Shown: positions 17,115 to 25,972 of the stretch, piece after piece
Position numbering within the stretch: position 1 is the stretch's first letter
Layout: each line of letters starts with the position of its first letter
Origin: Chitinophaga caseinilytica
GTDB taxonomy: Bacteria; Bacteroidota; Bacteroidia; Chitinophagales; Chitinophagaceae
DNA length: 64,000 bases
Assembly: GCF_038396765.1 (NCBI RefSeq)
Contig: NZ_CP150096.1
Coordinates: 1,161,001-1,225,000, forward strand
Reading direction: 5' to 3'
Program-made: the position numbers and the translations under genes
The notes under the pieces: generated by a model
What the model was told of the DNA's origin: nothing
The model's database searches: none
The model's input: the letters and a program-made list of their open reading frames with translations, nothing else

Positions 17115-17981
17115 ATGAAGACTTTCATTACGCGGACCATCACCGCCCTGTTTTTCGTGGCCATCATGCTGGGAGGCATTTTATGGTCGGGACTATCCTT
17201 TTTTACCCTGTTTTTCATCATCAATTTCTTTGCGCTGCGCGAATATGCGAGCCTGGTGCGCCATATCGATCCCGACTACACGGAAATTTCGCCCTGGCAC
17301 CGCAATGGCGTGCTGGTGGCGGGATGCGCATTGTATATGTCTATTGCCGGCGACCGGTTCGGGTACGACGGGTTTTCGCTGGGCGAGATCGGCTGGGTGT
17401 TGACGTTTATTTTTCTGCTGGTGATGCCGCTGGGGGAAATCCTCATGGGCAAGAATTTTTCGCTGAAAACGATCGGTTATTCGCTGCTGGGGCTGTTGTA
17501 CGTGACCGTCCCCTTCGGGATGCTGGTGGATATGAGCTTTTCACATGACGTTGTGCCCGGCTTCGGCCAGCAGTACGTATGGCTGTATCCGCTCACCCTG
17601 ATCTGCGCCATCTGGATCAACGATACCATGGCTTACATCGTAGGCTCCCTCATCGGGAAAACCCCCTTCGCCCCGGCCATTTCGCCGAAAAAGACGATCG
17701 AGGGGACCGTTGGCGGGATGATCCTCGCGGTAGCGGCAGCCGGCGTGTTCGGTCATTTCTGGGGGTATCAGTGGATGCCGCTGCAACACTGGATCGCCTT
17801 CGCGGCTATCGCGGCGGTCTTCGGGACGGCGGGCGATCTGCTGGAATCGCGGCTCAAAAGGCTGGCGGGCGTAAAAGATTCGGGGAGCATCATGCCGGGG
17901 CACGGCGGGTTCCTCGACCGGTTCGATTCCCTGCTCGTGGCCGCCCCCATCGCCTGGATCTACATGCGGCTCTTCTTCTGA
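17115..17981 (+). CDS. cdsA: Phosphatidate cytidylyltransferase (CDP-diglyceride synthase)
   Basis: The 288-residue inner-membrane enzyme converts phosphatidate and CTP to CDP-diacylglycerol, the precursor of membrane phospholipids. The C-terminal family signature is intact: S-R-L-K-R, then KDSGSIMPGHGGFLDRFDS at about 252-273. At least seven hydrophobic helices precede it, with the conserved WINDTMAYIVGSLIGKTPFAP segment around 168-188. It is separated from psd by 65 nt, consistent with coexpression of two steps of phospholipid synthesis. The start ATG lies 33 nt after the preceding gene. Confidence 0.95.
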   Translation: MKTFITRTITALFFVAIMLGGILWSGLSFFTLFFIINFFALREYASLVRHIDPDYTEISPWHRNGVLVAGCALYMSIAGDRFGYDGFSLGEIGWVLTFIFLLVMPLGEILMGKNFSLKTIGYSLLGLLYVTVPFGMLVDMSFSHDVVPGFGQQYVWLYPLTLICAIWINDTMAYIVGSLIGKTPFAPAISPKKTIEGTVGGMILAVAAAGVFGHFWGYQWMPLQHWIAFAAIAAVFGTAGDLLESRLKRLAGVKDSGSIMPGHGGFLDRFDSLLVAAPIAWIYMRLFF

Positions 17982-18046
17982 TAAACATTTTTCTTCATAC
18001 CTTCGTACCGCCTCTTTTAAAAAGGCCAGATAAAATCTACTGAATC

Positions 18047-18703
18047 ATGACGATCCACCGTGAGGGCACCGCTACCATCGCCCTAACATTCGCCGTACTG
18101 GCGCTGCTCAACATCGCAGTGTTCTATTTCCTTTTCGATACGCCGGTACTGTGCTATACGCTGCTGGGTATTTCCATCGTGTTTTTCCTGTTCATCGTTT
18201 CCTTCTTCCGCATCCCCTCCCGCGAAATGAAATTCGACGAACGGCAGGTGATCGCCCCGGCAGACGGGAAGATCGTCGTGATCGAGGAAACCTACGAACC
18301 GGAATATTTTAAAGACAAGCGCCTCCAGGTGTCGATCTTCATGAGCCCGGCCAACGTGCACGTGAACCGCAACCCCATCAGCGGCAGCGTGAAACTCAGC
18401 CAATACCACGCCGGCAAATACCTCGTGGCCTGGCACCCGAAAGCCTCAACGGAGAACGAACGCCATACGGTCGTGATCGGCAACGGCAAAACCGACATCC
18501 TCGTGCGCCAGATCGCCGGCGCCCTCGCACGCCGCATCGTCAATTACCTGAAACCCGGTATGGACGTGAAGCAGAACACCGAAATGGGATTCATTAAATT
18601 CGGCTCCCGGGTAGACCTGTACCTGCCCATCGGCACCAAAGTGAACGTGAACCTCGAACAAATCGTTCGCGGCGGCCAAACCGTGATCGCTGAATTAGCA
18701 TGA
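18047..18703 (+). CDS. psd: Phosphatidylserine decarboxylase (short type)
   Basis: The 218-residue proenzyme belongs to the short archaeal-type phosphatidylserine decarboxylases. Two N-terminal membrane helices (about 10-30 and 35-53) are followed by the catalytic core with APADGKIVVIEE, IFMSPANVHVNRNPISG and H131-like and H140-like basic positions. The self-cleavage site is FGS with Ser187, which would become the pyruvoyl group. It decarboxylates phosphatidylserine to phosphatidylethanolamine at the membrane. It lies downstream of cdsA in the same direction. Confidence 0.94.
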   Translation: MTIHREGTATIALTFAVLALLNIAVFYFLFDTPVLCYTLLGISIVFFLFIVSFFRIPSREMKFDERQVIAPADGKIVVIEETYEPEYFKDKRLQVSIFMSPANVHVNRNPISGSVKLSQYHAGKYLVAWHPKASTENERHTVVIGNGKTDILVRQIAGALARRIVNYLKPGMDVKQNTEMGFIKFGSRVDLYLPIGTKVNVNLEQIVRGGQTVIAELA

Positions 18704-18764
18704 TGATTTTAACGTTTCTTTTCAAAAGGGAAGCCGTATCTTCAATCATACAAAGACACACCGC

Positions 18765-19016
18765 ATGAAACAATTCTTTTTGACGCTCTCCGCCGTAGCA
18801 CTGCTCGCCGGCCCGGCACTCGCCCAGGAAAAGCCTGTTGCGACAAAAAAGGCTCCCGCCAAAAAAGAGGAAGCCTGCCACAAGGGTAAAGATGCATCGT
18901 GCTGCCAGAAAGAGACCGCCGCCAAAGGCAAATCCTGCTGCATGCCGATGCCCTCCCGCTCGCAAGCCGCCGCCAAAGCCTCGGCCGCCAAAAAGAAAAC
19001 TGCGGACAAAAGCTGA
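18765..19016 (+). CDS. Small secreted Cys/Lys-rich protein
   Basis: The 83-residue product has a clear signal peptide (residues 1-21, MKQFFLTLSAVALL then GPALAQ). The mature part is very rich in Lys and Ala and holds five Cys, arranged as a single Cys38, then two CC pairs separated by about ten residues, with a His next to Cys38. The pattern suggests metal binding or disulphide formation, but no family is recognised. The Lys/Ala-rich tail is low complexity. It is followed by its own terminator and stands alone after psd. Confidence 0.65.
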   Translation: MKQFFLTLSAVALLAGPALAQEKPVATKKAPAKKEEACHKGKDASCCQKETAAKGKSCCMPMPSRSQAAAKASAAKKKTADKS

Positions 19017-19042
19017 CTTTTTGCAGCCATTATATTGGGAAG

Positions 19043-19075
19043 TCCCGGTAGCATTACGTTACCGGGATTTTTTTG
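19043..19075 (+). terminator. Intrinsic terminator of the small secreted protein gene
   Basis: TCCCGGTAGC (19043-19052) pairs with GTTACCGGGA (19058-19067), one G-T wobble, loop ATTAC, followed by a run of eight T. Confidence 0.92.
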
Positions 19076-19078
19076 TGC

Positions 19079-19774
19079 CTATAATATGCTCTTCAGCTCG
19101 GAAAGGTTTTTGATAGTGTAAGTCGGGGAAACGCCCTGCTGTACGAGGTTCGGCGCAAAATACACCTGGTCCATCCCCGCTTGCTGCGCACCGAGGATGT
19201 CTACCTCCAGCGTGTCGCCGATCATGATGCTGTCTGCCGCCGTGGTGTTCGACAATTTCATCGCAAAATCGAAAATTTCGCGGTGCGGCTTCAGCGAGCC
19301 CGCGCTCTCGGAAGTCACGATATGCGTAAAGTAATGCCCGATCCCGGAGTGCTGCAGCTTCAGTTTCTGTGTTTCCTCAAACCCGTTTGTGATCAGGTGG
19401 AGGGGATATTTTTTATCGCGCAGATAATCCAGTACCTCTACCGTATCTGGGAAAAGGGCGGTTTTGGTGGGGAGGATTTCCAGGAACCGCTCGCTGAGGG
19501 TTTGGCACAGCTTGTCGTCGCACAGCTTGAAGGCAAGGAAAGTTTGCGTGAAGCGTTTGATGCGCAGCTCGTTGCGGTTGATGAAGCCCTTGCGGAAGCG
19601 GTCCCACAGCTTATCGTTGATCTCCGAATACACCGCGAAGAAATCTGCGTAGGAGGAAATGCCTTTGCCGGCAAGGTTATGCTCGTAAAAAAGTTCCTGC
19701 AGGGTGGCGTTGGAGTTGGCTTCGAAATCCCAAAGGGTATGGTCCAGGTCGAAAAAAATATGTTTATATCTCAT
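19079..19774 (-). CDS. yjjG: YjjG-type noncanonical pyrimidine nucleotidase (HAD family)
   Basis: The 231-residue cytosolic HAD phosphatase has the nucleophile motif FFDLDHTLWDF with D9 and D11, a helical cap, motif II around HLITNGFEETQ, the lysine in SLKPHREIF, and the acidic motif MIGDTLEVDILGAQQAG. The DHTLWD form and cap length fit the YjjG/YfnB nucleotidases, which dephosphorylate noncanonical pyrimidine nucleotides. The name is by resemblance. It is transcribed divergently from the SDR gene, 108 nt away, and converges on the small secreted protein gene. Confidence 0.88.
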   Translation of the reverse strand: MRYKHIFFDLDHTLWDFEANSNATLQELFYEHNLAGKGISSYADFFAVYSEINDKLWDRFRKGFINRNELRIKRFTQTFLAFKLCDDKLCQTLSERFLEILPTKTALFPDTVEVLDYLRDKKYPLHLITNGFEETQKLKLQHSGIGHYFTHIVTSESAGSLKPHREIFDFAMKLSNTTAADSIMIGDTLEVDILGAQQAGMDQVYFAPNLVQQGVSPTYTIKNLSELKSIL

Positions 19775-19882
19775 GATGGGTCCGTTCGTTGGCTAAAGTG
19801 GTGAAAGGCAAAGGTACGACAAATCCATTTTTCCCTTATTTTGCCGTATTAAAAGCGTATTAACAACAAGACACACAAGGGT

Positions 19883-20590
19883 ATGTATGCAATCATCACA
19901 GGCGCCAGCAAAGGCATCGGGAAAGCGGTAGCGGAGAAGCTGGCGGCGGAAGGGTTTGACGTGGCGATCTGCGCCCGGGGCGCAGCGGCGCTGGAAGGAA
20001 CGGCCCGCGGCATCCGGGAGCAAAGCCCCGCCGCCAGGGTACTGGCGCTGCCAGTGGATATGGGCGACAAGCAGGCCGTGCTGGCTTTTGCCGACGCCGT
20101 TCGCCGCGAATTCGGCGAGGCGCCGGCCATCCTCGTCAACAATGCAGGCATCTTCGTGCCGGGGGCGGTGCATGAGGAGGAAGACGGTCACCTGGAAAAG
20201 ATGATGGCCGTGAACCTCTACAGCGCCTATCACCTCACGCGCGCCTTCATCCCCGCCATGAAATCGGCGAAGAAAGGCCACGTTTTCAACCTTTGTTCCA
20301 CGGCCAGCCACACGGCGTACCCGAACGGCGGGTCGTACAGCATCACCAAATTCGCCCTGCTCGGGTTTTCGAAAAACCTGCGGGAAGAAATGAAACTCCA
20401 CGGCGTGAAAGTCACCTCCATCAGCCCGGGCGCCGTGCTGACGGCCTCCTGGGAAGGGTTCGACGGGCCGGAAGACCGGCTCATGGAGCCGGCAGACGTG
20501 GCGTCTATGCTCTGGGCAGCGTATAACCTCAGCGCCCAGGCCGTGATCGAAGACATCCTGATGCGCCCTCAGCTCGGGGACCTCGGGTAA
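19883..20590 (+). CDS. Short-chain dehydrogenase/reductase
   Basis: The 235-residue classical SDR binds NAD(P)H through TGASKGIG (6-13) and NNAG (86-89). Catalytic residues are Ser139, Tyr152 and Lys156 (SYSITK), and the substrate-loop SPGAVLT follows. It resembles 3-ketoacyl-ACP reductase (FabG-like) proteins, but the true substrate cannot be read. The product is soluble. It has its own start close to the divergent YjjG gene; batD follows in the same direction after about 110 nt and appears to have its own promoter element. Confidence 0.9.
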   Translation: MYAIITGASKGIGKAVAEKLAAEGFDVAICARGAAALEGTARGIREQSPAARVLALPVDMGDKQAVLAFADAVRREFGEAPAILVNNAGIFVPGAVHEEEDGHLEKMMAVNLYSAYHLTRAFIPAMKSAKKGHVFNLCSTASHTAYPNGGSYSITKFALLGFSKNLREEMKLHGVKVTSISPGAVLTASWEGFDGPEDRLMEPADVASMLWAAYNLSAQAVIEDILMRPQLGDLG

Positions 20591-20689
20591 TTGCCGGATG
20601 ACGCCCAAATCCTTTACTGTAGCCATTTTCAAGCTGCTTTTTTAACTTACTTTTAACTTGTCCGCGGCAAAGGCCGGCCAGGCATTGGT

Positions 20690-20697
20690 TAAATTTG
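20690..20697 (+). promoter_or_regulatory. Putative -7 element of batD
   Basis: TAAATTTG matches TAnnTTTG and ends 6 nt before the ATG at 20704. If used, the transcript would start almost at that ATG, and upstream starts in the batD frame would not be transcribed from it. Confidence 0.4.
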
Positions 20698-20703
20698 TCA
20701 TAG

Positions 20704-22619
20704 ATGAAGTTTTATATCGCCAGATTGAGAAAAATCTCGTTTTGCTCTTCGCCGTACTGCTGACGGCGGCAGGCGCCAGCGCCCAGGAATTTCGCTTCAC
20801 CGCGCAAGTCAACACCAATGTGATTGCGCAGGATGAATATGTGCAAGTCCAGTTTACGCTCATCAACCCCACGAACCTCAGCGAATTCAAAGCGCCCGCG
20901 TTCAAGGGCTTTGAAGTGGTGCAGGGGCCTTCGCAACAGCAGGGCATGTCTAACGACAACGGGCGTGTCACCACCTATTATGCATTTTCTTACACCCTGG
21001 CCCCTACGCAGCCCGGCAACTTCACCATTCCCGGCGCCACGGCGCGGGTGGATGGCAGAACGGTGCGCAGCAATCCCGTTTCCATCGAAGTGACGAAAGC
21101 CGGAACGCCCATAAAGCCGCAGGCGCAACAACCCGCCCAGCCGAATTACCCGCAGCGCCGGTATCCCGGAGAAGCACACCCCGGCGTGCTCCGCCCGGGC
21201 GACGATGCCAAGGAACAGTTGCGGAAAAACGTGTTCGTACGGGTGGAAGTGGATAAAACCAACGTATTCGAAGGTGAACAGATCACCGCTACCTATAAAT
21301 TGTATACCCGGCTGCCGACGAACTCCAGTGTTACGAAAGTGCCCGCGTTCAAAGGGTTTTCCGCCAAAGACATGGACATTCCCAATCCGCCGCGGCCAAC
21401 CGAAGAAATGGTGAACGGCGTGCCTTTCAATGTGTTCGTGATCCGCAAGACCTTACTGTTCCCCCTGCAATCCGGCGAGCTGGAACTGGACCCCGCGGAA
21501 GTGGATAACCAGGTCCATTTCGTGAAAGTAGGCGGCAGCGGCCAGCGCAAACGCGCGCAAACCAACGATCCGTTCCAGGATTTATTTGCGGACGATCCCT
21601 TCTTCGATCAACCCGAAGCCGAGATCGTGCCCTACAGGATCCAGAGCCCCGTGGTGAAAGTGCAGGTGAAACCGCTGCCGGCAGAAGGCAGACCGGCCAG
21701 TTTCAATGGCGCGGTTGGGCAATTCACCATGAACGCTACGCTGGATAAGGAACAACTGAGCACAGACGATGCGCTTTCGCTGAAAGTGGCCATCAGCGGG
21801 CGTGGCAACGTGAACCTGCTGAACGCTCCGCCGCTCGACATTCCGGCCGCATTCGAAAAATACGATCCCACCGTTACCGACAATATCGAAAAGAACAGCA
21901 ATCCCCTCAGCGGCAGCCGCACGTTCCAATATGCGCTCATGCCCCAGCAGAAAGGCGATTACAACCTGAAACCGGTCGAGTTTTCCTACTTCGATCCCGC
22001 GGCGAAAGCTTATAAAATCATCACATCCGCGCCGTTCAGCGTTCATGTGGTGCAAGGGAAGGAAGTGAAGAAAGAAAAAGCCGATTTCGGTGGACAAACA
22101 GACCTGGCAGGCATCCGTACCAGCGGTACGAAATGGAGCAAGCAGCGCCCGTTCTTCTTCGGGAAGCCCCTGTTCTGGGTGCTGTTCCTGCTGCCGGTGC
22201 TGGCCATTGCCGGGGTAGCGTATTACCGCCGCCGCGAGCAGTACAACACGAACAATGCCGCGCTCCTTCGCCATCGCCACGCCAACAAGGTGGCCCTGAA
22301 ACGCCTGGAGCTGGCGGCGCGTTATCTGAAGGAAGGAAAAGACAAGGCTTTCTACGAAGAAACATCGCGCGCGTTGTGGGGCTACCTCAGCCATAAACTC
22401 CGCATCCCCATGGCCGAAATGTCGAAACAGCAGGTGGATGATAAATTGACGAAACTTCGCCTCAGCGATGTCGCCAAAGAAAAACTCTTCGCGCTGACAG
22501 ACCGTTGCGAACGGGCGCTCTACGCGCCGGGAGACTCCGTGGAGCTGCGCCAGGGCGCTTACCAGGAAGCCGTTGAAGTGATCACCAATATCGAAAACGA
22601 AATCAAAGGACGGGCGTAA
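20704..22619 (+). CDS. batD: BatD-family protein, with apparent frameshift in the signal peptide
   Basis: The main frame (from the TTG at 20658) encodes a BatD-like protein: an N-terminal signal region, repeated beta-rich domains in a large extracytoplasmic part, one TM helix (about residues 505-525 of the frame) and a cytoplasmic helical tail. BatD proteins belong to the Bacteroides aerotolerance group and are linked to envelope stress. That frame has no good start. The ATG at 20704 encodes MKFYIARLRK in the next frame. One extra A in the run at 20730-20734 would fuse it to NLVLLFAVLLTAAGASA, giving a perfect signal peptide and a 638-residue protein. A consensus error is the simplest explanation. 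Confidence 0.8.
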
Positions 22620-22641
22620 ACCACGCCGGAAAAACAGTTAT

Positions 22642-23405
22642 ATGCAACCATTCATTTCTTACTGCGCCCGCCTTCTCCTCATCTTCCTGCTTGCCGCAAC
22701 TGCCGTCAAAGCCCAGGAACCCGCCGCATTCAATGAAGCCAACCGGCTCTACGAACAGCAACAGTTCGCCGAAGCCGCCGCCAAATACCAGCAAGTGATC
22801 GATTCCGGGTTCCAGGTGGCAGACTTGTATTTCAACGCGGGGAACGCTTACTACAAATCCAGCCAGACGGCCATGGCCGTTTACAGTTTCGAAAAAGCGC
22901 TCCGCCTCCAGCCCGGCGACGAAGCCATCGAGCACAATCTTGCCCTGGCCAACCAGAAAGTCGGCAGCAACGTGGAAACGCTTCCGCTGCTTTTCTTCGA
23001 ACGCTGGTGGCTGCAATGGCAACAGCTGCACACGCCCGCGGGATGGGCCAACTGGAGCATCGCCTGGAGCTGGATATTTTCCGCGCTCATCATCGCTTAC
23101 TTCTTCTTTCCCGTTCCGGGAAAAAATACATCCGCTGGGCGCTCGCCGTCTCCGGCATCTTCCTCATCGGTTATTTTTCCATGGCCGCATGGATGCACAG
23201 CCAGTCTTTCAACAGCAACGACGCCATCGTGATGAACAATTCGGTGAAAGCCAAATCCGCACCCGACGATGGGGCCAAAGACCTGTTTGAGCTGAAGGAA
23301 GGCATGAAGGTAAAAGTGCTCGACGCCACCAGCCAGTTCGGTAAAGTGCAACTGACAGATGGCAAAACCGGCTGGGTGCCGGTGAACGAGATCAAGCGGT
23401 TATAA
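22642..23405 (+). CDS. batE: BatE-family TPR/SH3 protein, interrupted by a one-base frameshift
   Basis: The first frame encodes a signal peptide (about 1-24), TPR repeats (about 30-105) and a membrane helix (about 138-156), then loses sense after FPVPGK. A second frame resumes exactly there with KKYIRWALAVSGIFLIGYF, a second TM helix, and ends with an SH3b-like domain (VKVLDATSQFGKVQLTDGKTGWVP). One extra A in the six-A run at 23121-23126 joins them into a 254-residue protein. This order matches BatE proteins. It follows batD by 22 nt. The 3' end overlaps the convergent LytTR regulator by 6 bp. Confidence 0.78.
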
Positions 23406-24143
23406 TTTCTCGATCTTTTCCAGGAATTCCTGTTTGCGGTTACGGGCCAGCGGCACGGTGCGCCCGTCGGCCATCACGATGTCGCCACCATCGCCCTTGA
23501 TGTATTTGAACATGTGGGACAGGTTGATGATGAAGCTGTTATGCGTACGGAAGAATCCCTTGTCGCGCAGCGTATCGTCTACATCCCGCAGTGGCCGGCA
23601 GATCATGACCGGTTTAGGGCATTCGTGCAGAAAGATGCGGGTGTAACTTCCTTCTGATTCGCAATACAGGATATCTTTCACGGGGATCATACGGAGCCCG
23701 TCGAACGTGGGCAGTGCCACGCGCCCGAACTGCGGCAATTGTTCGCGCAGGAGGCGCAGGATCGTGTCTGCCTGCATCTGGGCTGCAGGGTGATGTTCCG
23801 CGGCTTTGTTCACGGCTTGTACCAATTCTTCTTTACCGATGGGTTTGAGGAGGAAATCGAGCGCGCTGTGGCGGATGGCTTTGATGGCGTAGCGGTCGTG
23901 CGCGGTGGTGAAGATGACGGAGAACTTGTGCCAGGAGCAGTTTTCGAGGACGGAGAAACCATCGGCGCCGGGCATTTCCACGTCGAGGAAAACGAGATCG
24001 GGCTGATGTTGTTCGATGGCGGCGCGGCCTGCTTCCGCCGATCCGCTGCAGGCAACGATTTCCAGTTGCGGGCAGTATCGGTTCAGTTGCATGCGCAATA
24101 CTTCGCGGCAATGCTCTTCGTCGTCTATAATGATCGTTTTCAT
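23400..24143 (-). CDS. LytTR-family response regulator
   Basis: The 247-residue regulator has a receiver domain with D7, D8, phosphoacceptor D54 (FLDVEMPG) and K100 (DFLLKPIG), then a LytTR DNA-binding domain from about 143 to 245 (VKDILYCESEGSYTRIFL, FFRTHNSFIINLSHM). LytTR proteins bind direct repeats in promoters of envelope, competence or polysaccharide genes. The partner histidine kinase lies 53 nt upstream on the same strand. The 3' end overlaps batE. Confidence 0.93.
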   Translation of the reverse strand: MKTIIIDDEEHCREVLRMQLNRYCPQLEIVACSGSAEAGRAAIEQHQPDLVFLDVEMPGADGFSVLENCSWHKFSVIFTTAHDRYAIKAIRHSALDFLLKPIGKEELVQAVNKAAEHHPAAQMQADTILRLLREQLPQFGRVALPTFDGLRMIPVKDILYCESEGSYTRIFLHECPKPVMICRPLRDVDDTLRDKGFFRTHNSFIINLSHMFKYIKGDGGDIVMADGRTVPLARNRKQEFLEKIEKL

Positions 24144-24196
24144 GGGGGTACAGATATGGCGATGTGTATTTCGGTCAACTTCGGGGGTACCTAAAT

Positions 24197-25084
24197 TTAC
24201 TTAAAAATCCTTTCTTCATGCGCCACCTCGTCGTACGTCACGTCTGGCAGGCGGATGATGGTATAGGTGCCGATGCGTTGGTGATGCTCGTCGTACCGGT
24301 GACCGGAGGTAATGTTGGCGTGCGTATGATACCGGTGATTGATCCAATGTAGCCGCTCCCCTGCTACGGCGATGGCGGGCGTTTTCTGCTGATGGAGGTG
24401 AAACGCGCCGTGCCGGGCGATGCCGTTGTCTTCCAGCCTCACGAACATGCCGTCGTCATTTTTCCCGATTTCGACCTGGATGTAGCCTTTGCCTTCTTCG
24501 CGCTGCAGGAGGCGGTTCCAGATGGCGTTTTGCACGTATGGCTGGATGAGGAACGGGGGGATGAGGACGTTGAGGGGCGGATGGCCGGGCAGCAGGCGGA
24601 TGTCGTATTCGAACTGGCCGTCGAACCGGAGGGATTCCAGCTGGAGGTAGAGATCGAGGGTTTCGAGGTCTTCTTCCAGGGAGATCCATTCGCGGCCGCT
24701 GTGTTCCAGCGTCATGCGCATGAGGCGGCTGAAGCGGGTGAGGTAGGAAGAGGCCATGTCGGTGCTGGAGGAAAGGATGAAGCTATGGATGGCATTGAGG
24801 CTGTTGTAGATGAAGTGCGGGTTCATCTGCGTCTGGATGGTGTGAAGTTCCAGCGAGACTTTGCCGCCCTGGAGGTGGTATTGGTCCTGCATGCGGCGGC
24901 GCATCCTTCTTTCCCGCCACCAGAATGCACCTGCTACGAGGGCTCCTGCGAGGAAGAAAAGGATGGTCAGCGATACAGCGGTACCCGGGAAAAACGATGG
25001 TTCCGGCGCGGCAACCGTTGGATAAGCATGCGATTGAACCGAGGCATTTGCGGGGTTAATCATATCGAGTTCTAGTCCGCTCAA
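24197..25084 (-). CDS. LytS/YehU-type histidine kinase with divergent ATPase motifs
   Basis: The 295-residue protein has one TM helix (about 36-56), then the His_kinase domain with H90 in QMNPHFIYNSLNAIHSF. The C-terminal ATPase part is unusual. The family N-box LVENA reads YVQNAIWNR (Q185, N186), the DNG box is DNGIARHG, and no clear GxGL box is found. It may be poorly active or act mainly as a phosphotransfer partner or phosphatase of the adjacent LytTR regulator. An alternative start is Met8. The N-terminal sensory part is very short. Confidence 0.85.
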   Translation of the reverse strand: MSGLELDMINPANASVQSHAYPTVAAPEPSFFPGTAVSLTILFFLAGALVAGAFWWRERRMRRRMQDQYHLQGGKVSLELHTIQTQMNPHFIYNSLNAIHSFILSSSTDMASSYLTRFSRLMRMTLEHSGREWISLEEDLETLDLYLQLESLRFDGQFEYDIRLLPGHPPLNVLIPPFLIQPYVQNAIWNRLLQREEGKGYIQVEIGKNDDGMFVRLEDNGIARHGAFHLHQQKTPAIAVAGERLHWINHRYHTHANITSGHRYDEHHQRIGTYTIIRLPDVTYDEVAHEERIFK

Positions 25085-25184
25085 ATATAATCTGCGGCCC
25101 GGCTCCGGAAAAGAGGGAAGTCATAGCTGGCGGGCGCCGCCGGAAAATCGGCGGCACAGCGGGGTTATCTGGCAAAAGGCATTA

Positions 25185-25895
25185 TCAGCCGTCGGTAAAC
25201 TTGTACCCTACGCCCCGAACGGAGTGGAAATAGCGGGAATTGCGGCTGTCTTCCTCGAAGTATTTGCGGAAATTGAGGATGAAGTTGTCGATCGTCCGGG
25301 TGGTGGGATATACGTTGTAACCCCAAACCACCTGGAGTATTTTTTCGCGGGTAACCACTTCGCCTTTGTTCTCGATGAGGAGCTTCAGCAGCATGGTTTC
25401 CTTTTTGGACAGTTCGTGGTGCTTTCCGTCTTTCCCCACACATTCCTGCGCGGCGAAATCGATCATATTGTTCCCGAAACGGTACACGTTGGGCACGCTG
25501 TCCTTATCCTGGATCTTCTTGTTTTTGACGATGAGTTTTTCTACCCGCAGGAGCAGTTCCTCGAGGTTGAAAGGCTTGGTCATATAGTCGTCTCCCCCTT
25601 TCTTGAGGCCCAGCACGCGGTCGGCGCTGCTGTTTTTGGCGCTGAGGAAAAGGATGGGCACTTCGTTGTTCTGGATCCGGATGTTCTCGCAAACCGCCAG
25701 GCCGTCCATCTCGGGCAGCATGATGTCGAGTATGATGAGGTCGAAATACTCGTTCTTGACGGCTTTGAGGGCGCTGGTGCCGTTATCTACCGCCGTAACC
25801 TCATAACCTTCCAGCTCCAGGTTGAGTTTTAATGCCTCCTGCAGGTTCTCTTCGTCTTCTACCAACAAAATTGATGCTTTCGTCGCTTCCTTCAT
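25185..25895 (-). CDS. OmpR-family response regulator
   Basis: The 236-residue regulator has a receiver domain with E13, D14, phosphoacceptor D57 (LIILDIMLPEMDG), S/T in FLSAKNSS and K in DYMTKPFNLEEL. A winged-helix trans_reg_C domain follows from about 140 (LSKKETMLLKLLIENKG, RTIDNFILNFRKYFE, VRGVGYKF). The overall form resembles RprY of Bacteroides. The histidine kinase gene ends 77 nt upstream on the same strand and is the expected partner, with gldH and yicC further upstream in the same direction. Confidence 0.94.
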   Translation of the reverse strand: MKEATKASILLVEDEENLQEALKLNLELEGYEVTAVDNGTSALKAVKNEYFDLIILDIMLPEMDGLAVCENIRIQNNEVPILFLSAKNSSADRVLGLKKGGDDYMTKPFNLEELLLRVEKLIVKNKKIQDKDSVPNVYRFGNNMIDFAAQECVGKDGKHHELSKKETMLLKLLIENKGEVVTREKILQVVWGYNVYPTTRTIDNFILNFRKYFEEDSRNSRYFHSVRGVGYKFTDG

Positions 25896-25972
25896 AAATG
25901 CATTGGGTGAATGGTGAACGGTAAAATGCTTTTCCGGTTATTGCCTATAAAATTACGCACAACCGGTTAATT

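Noticed and set aside
20658..20703. TTG at 20658 as the batD start
   Set aside because: It gives an N-terminus with an acidic stretch before the hydrophobic core, lies upstream of the likely -7 element, and a far better signal peptide results from ATG 20704 with one extra A.
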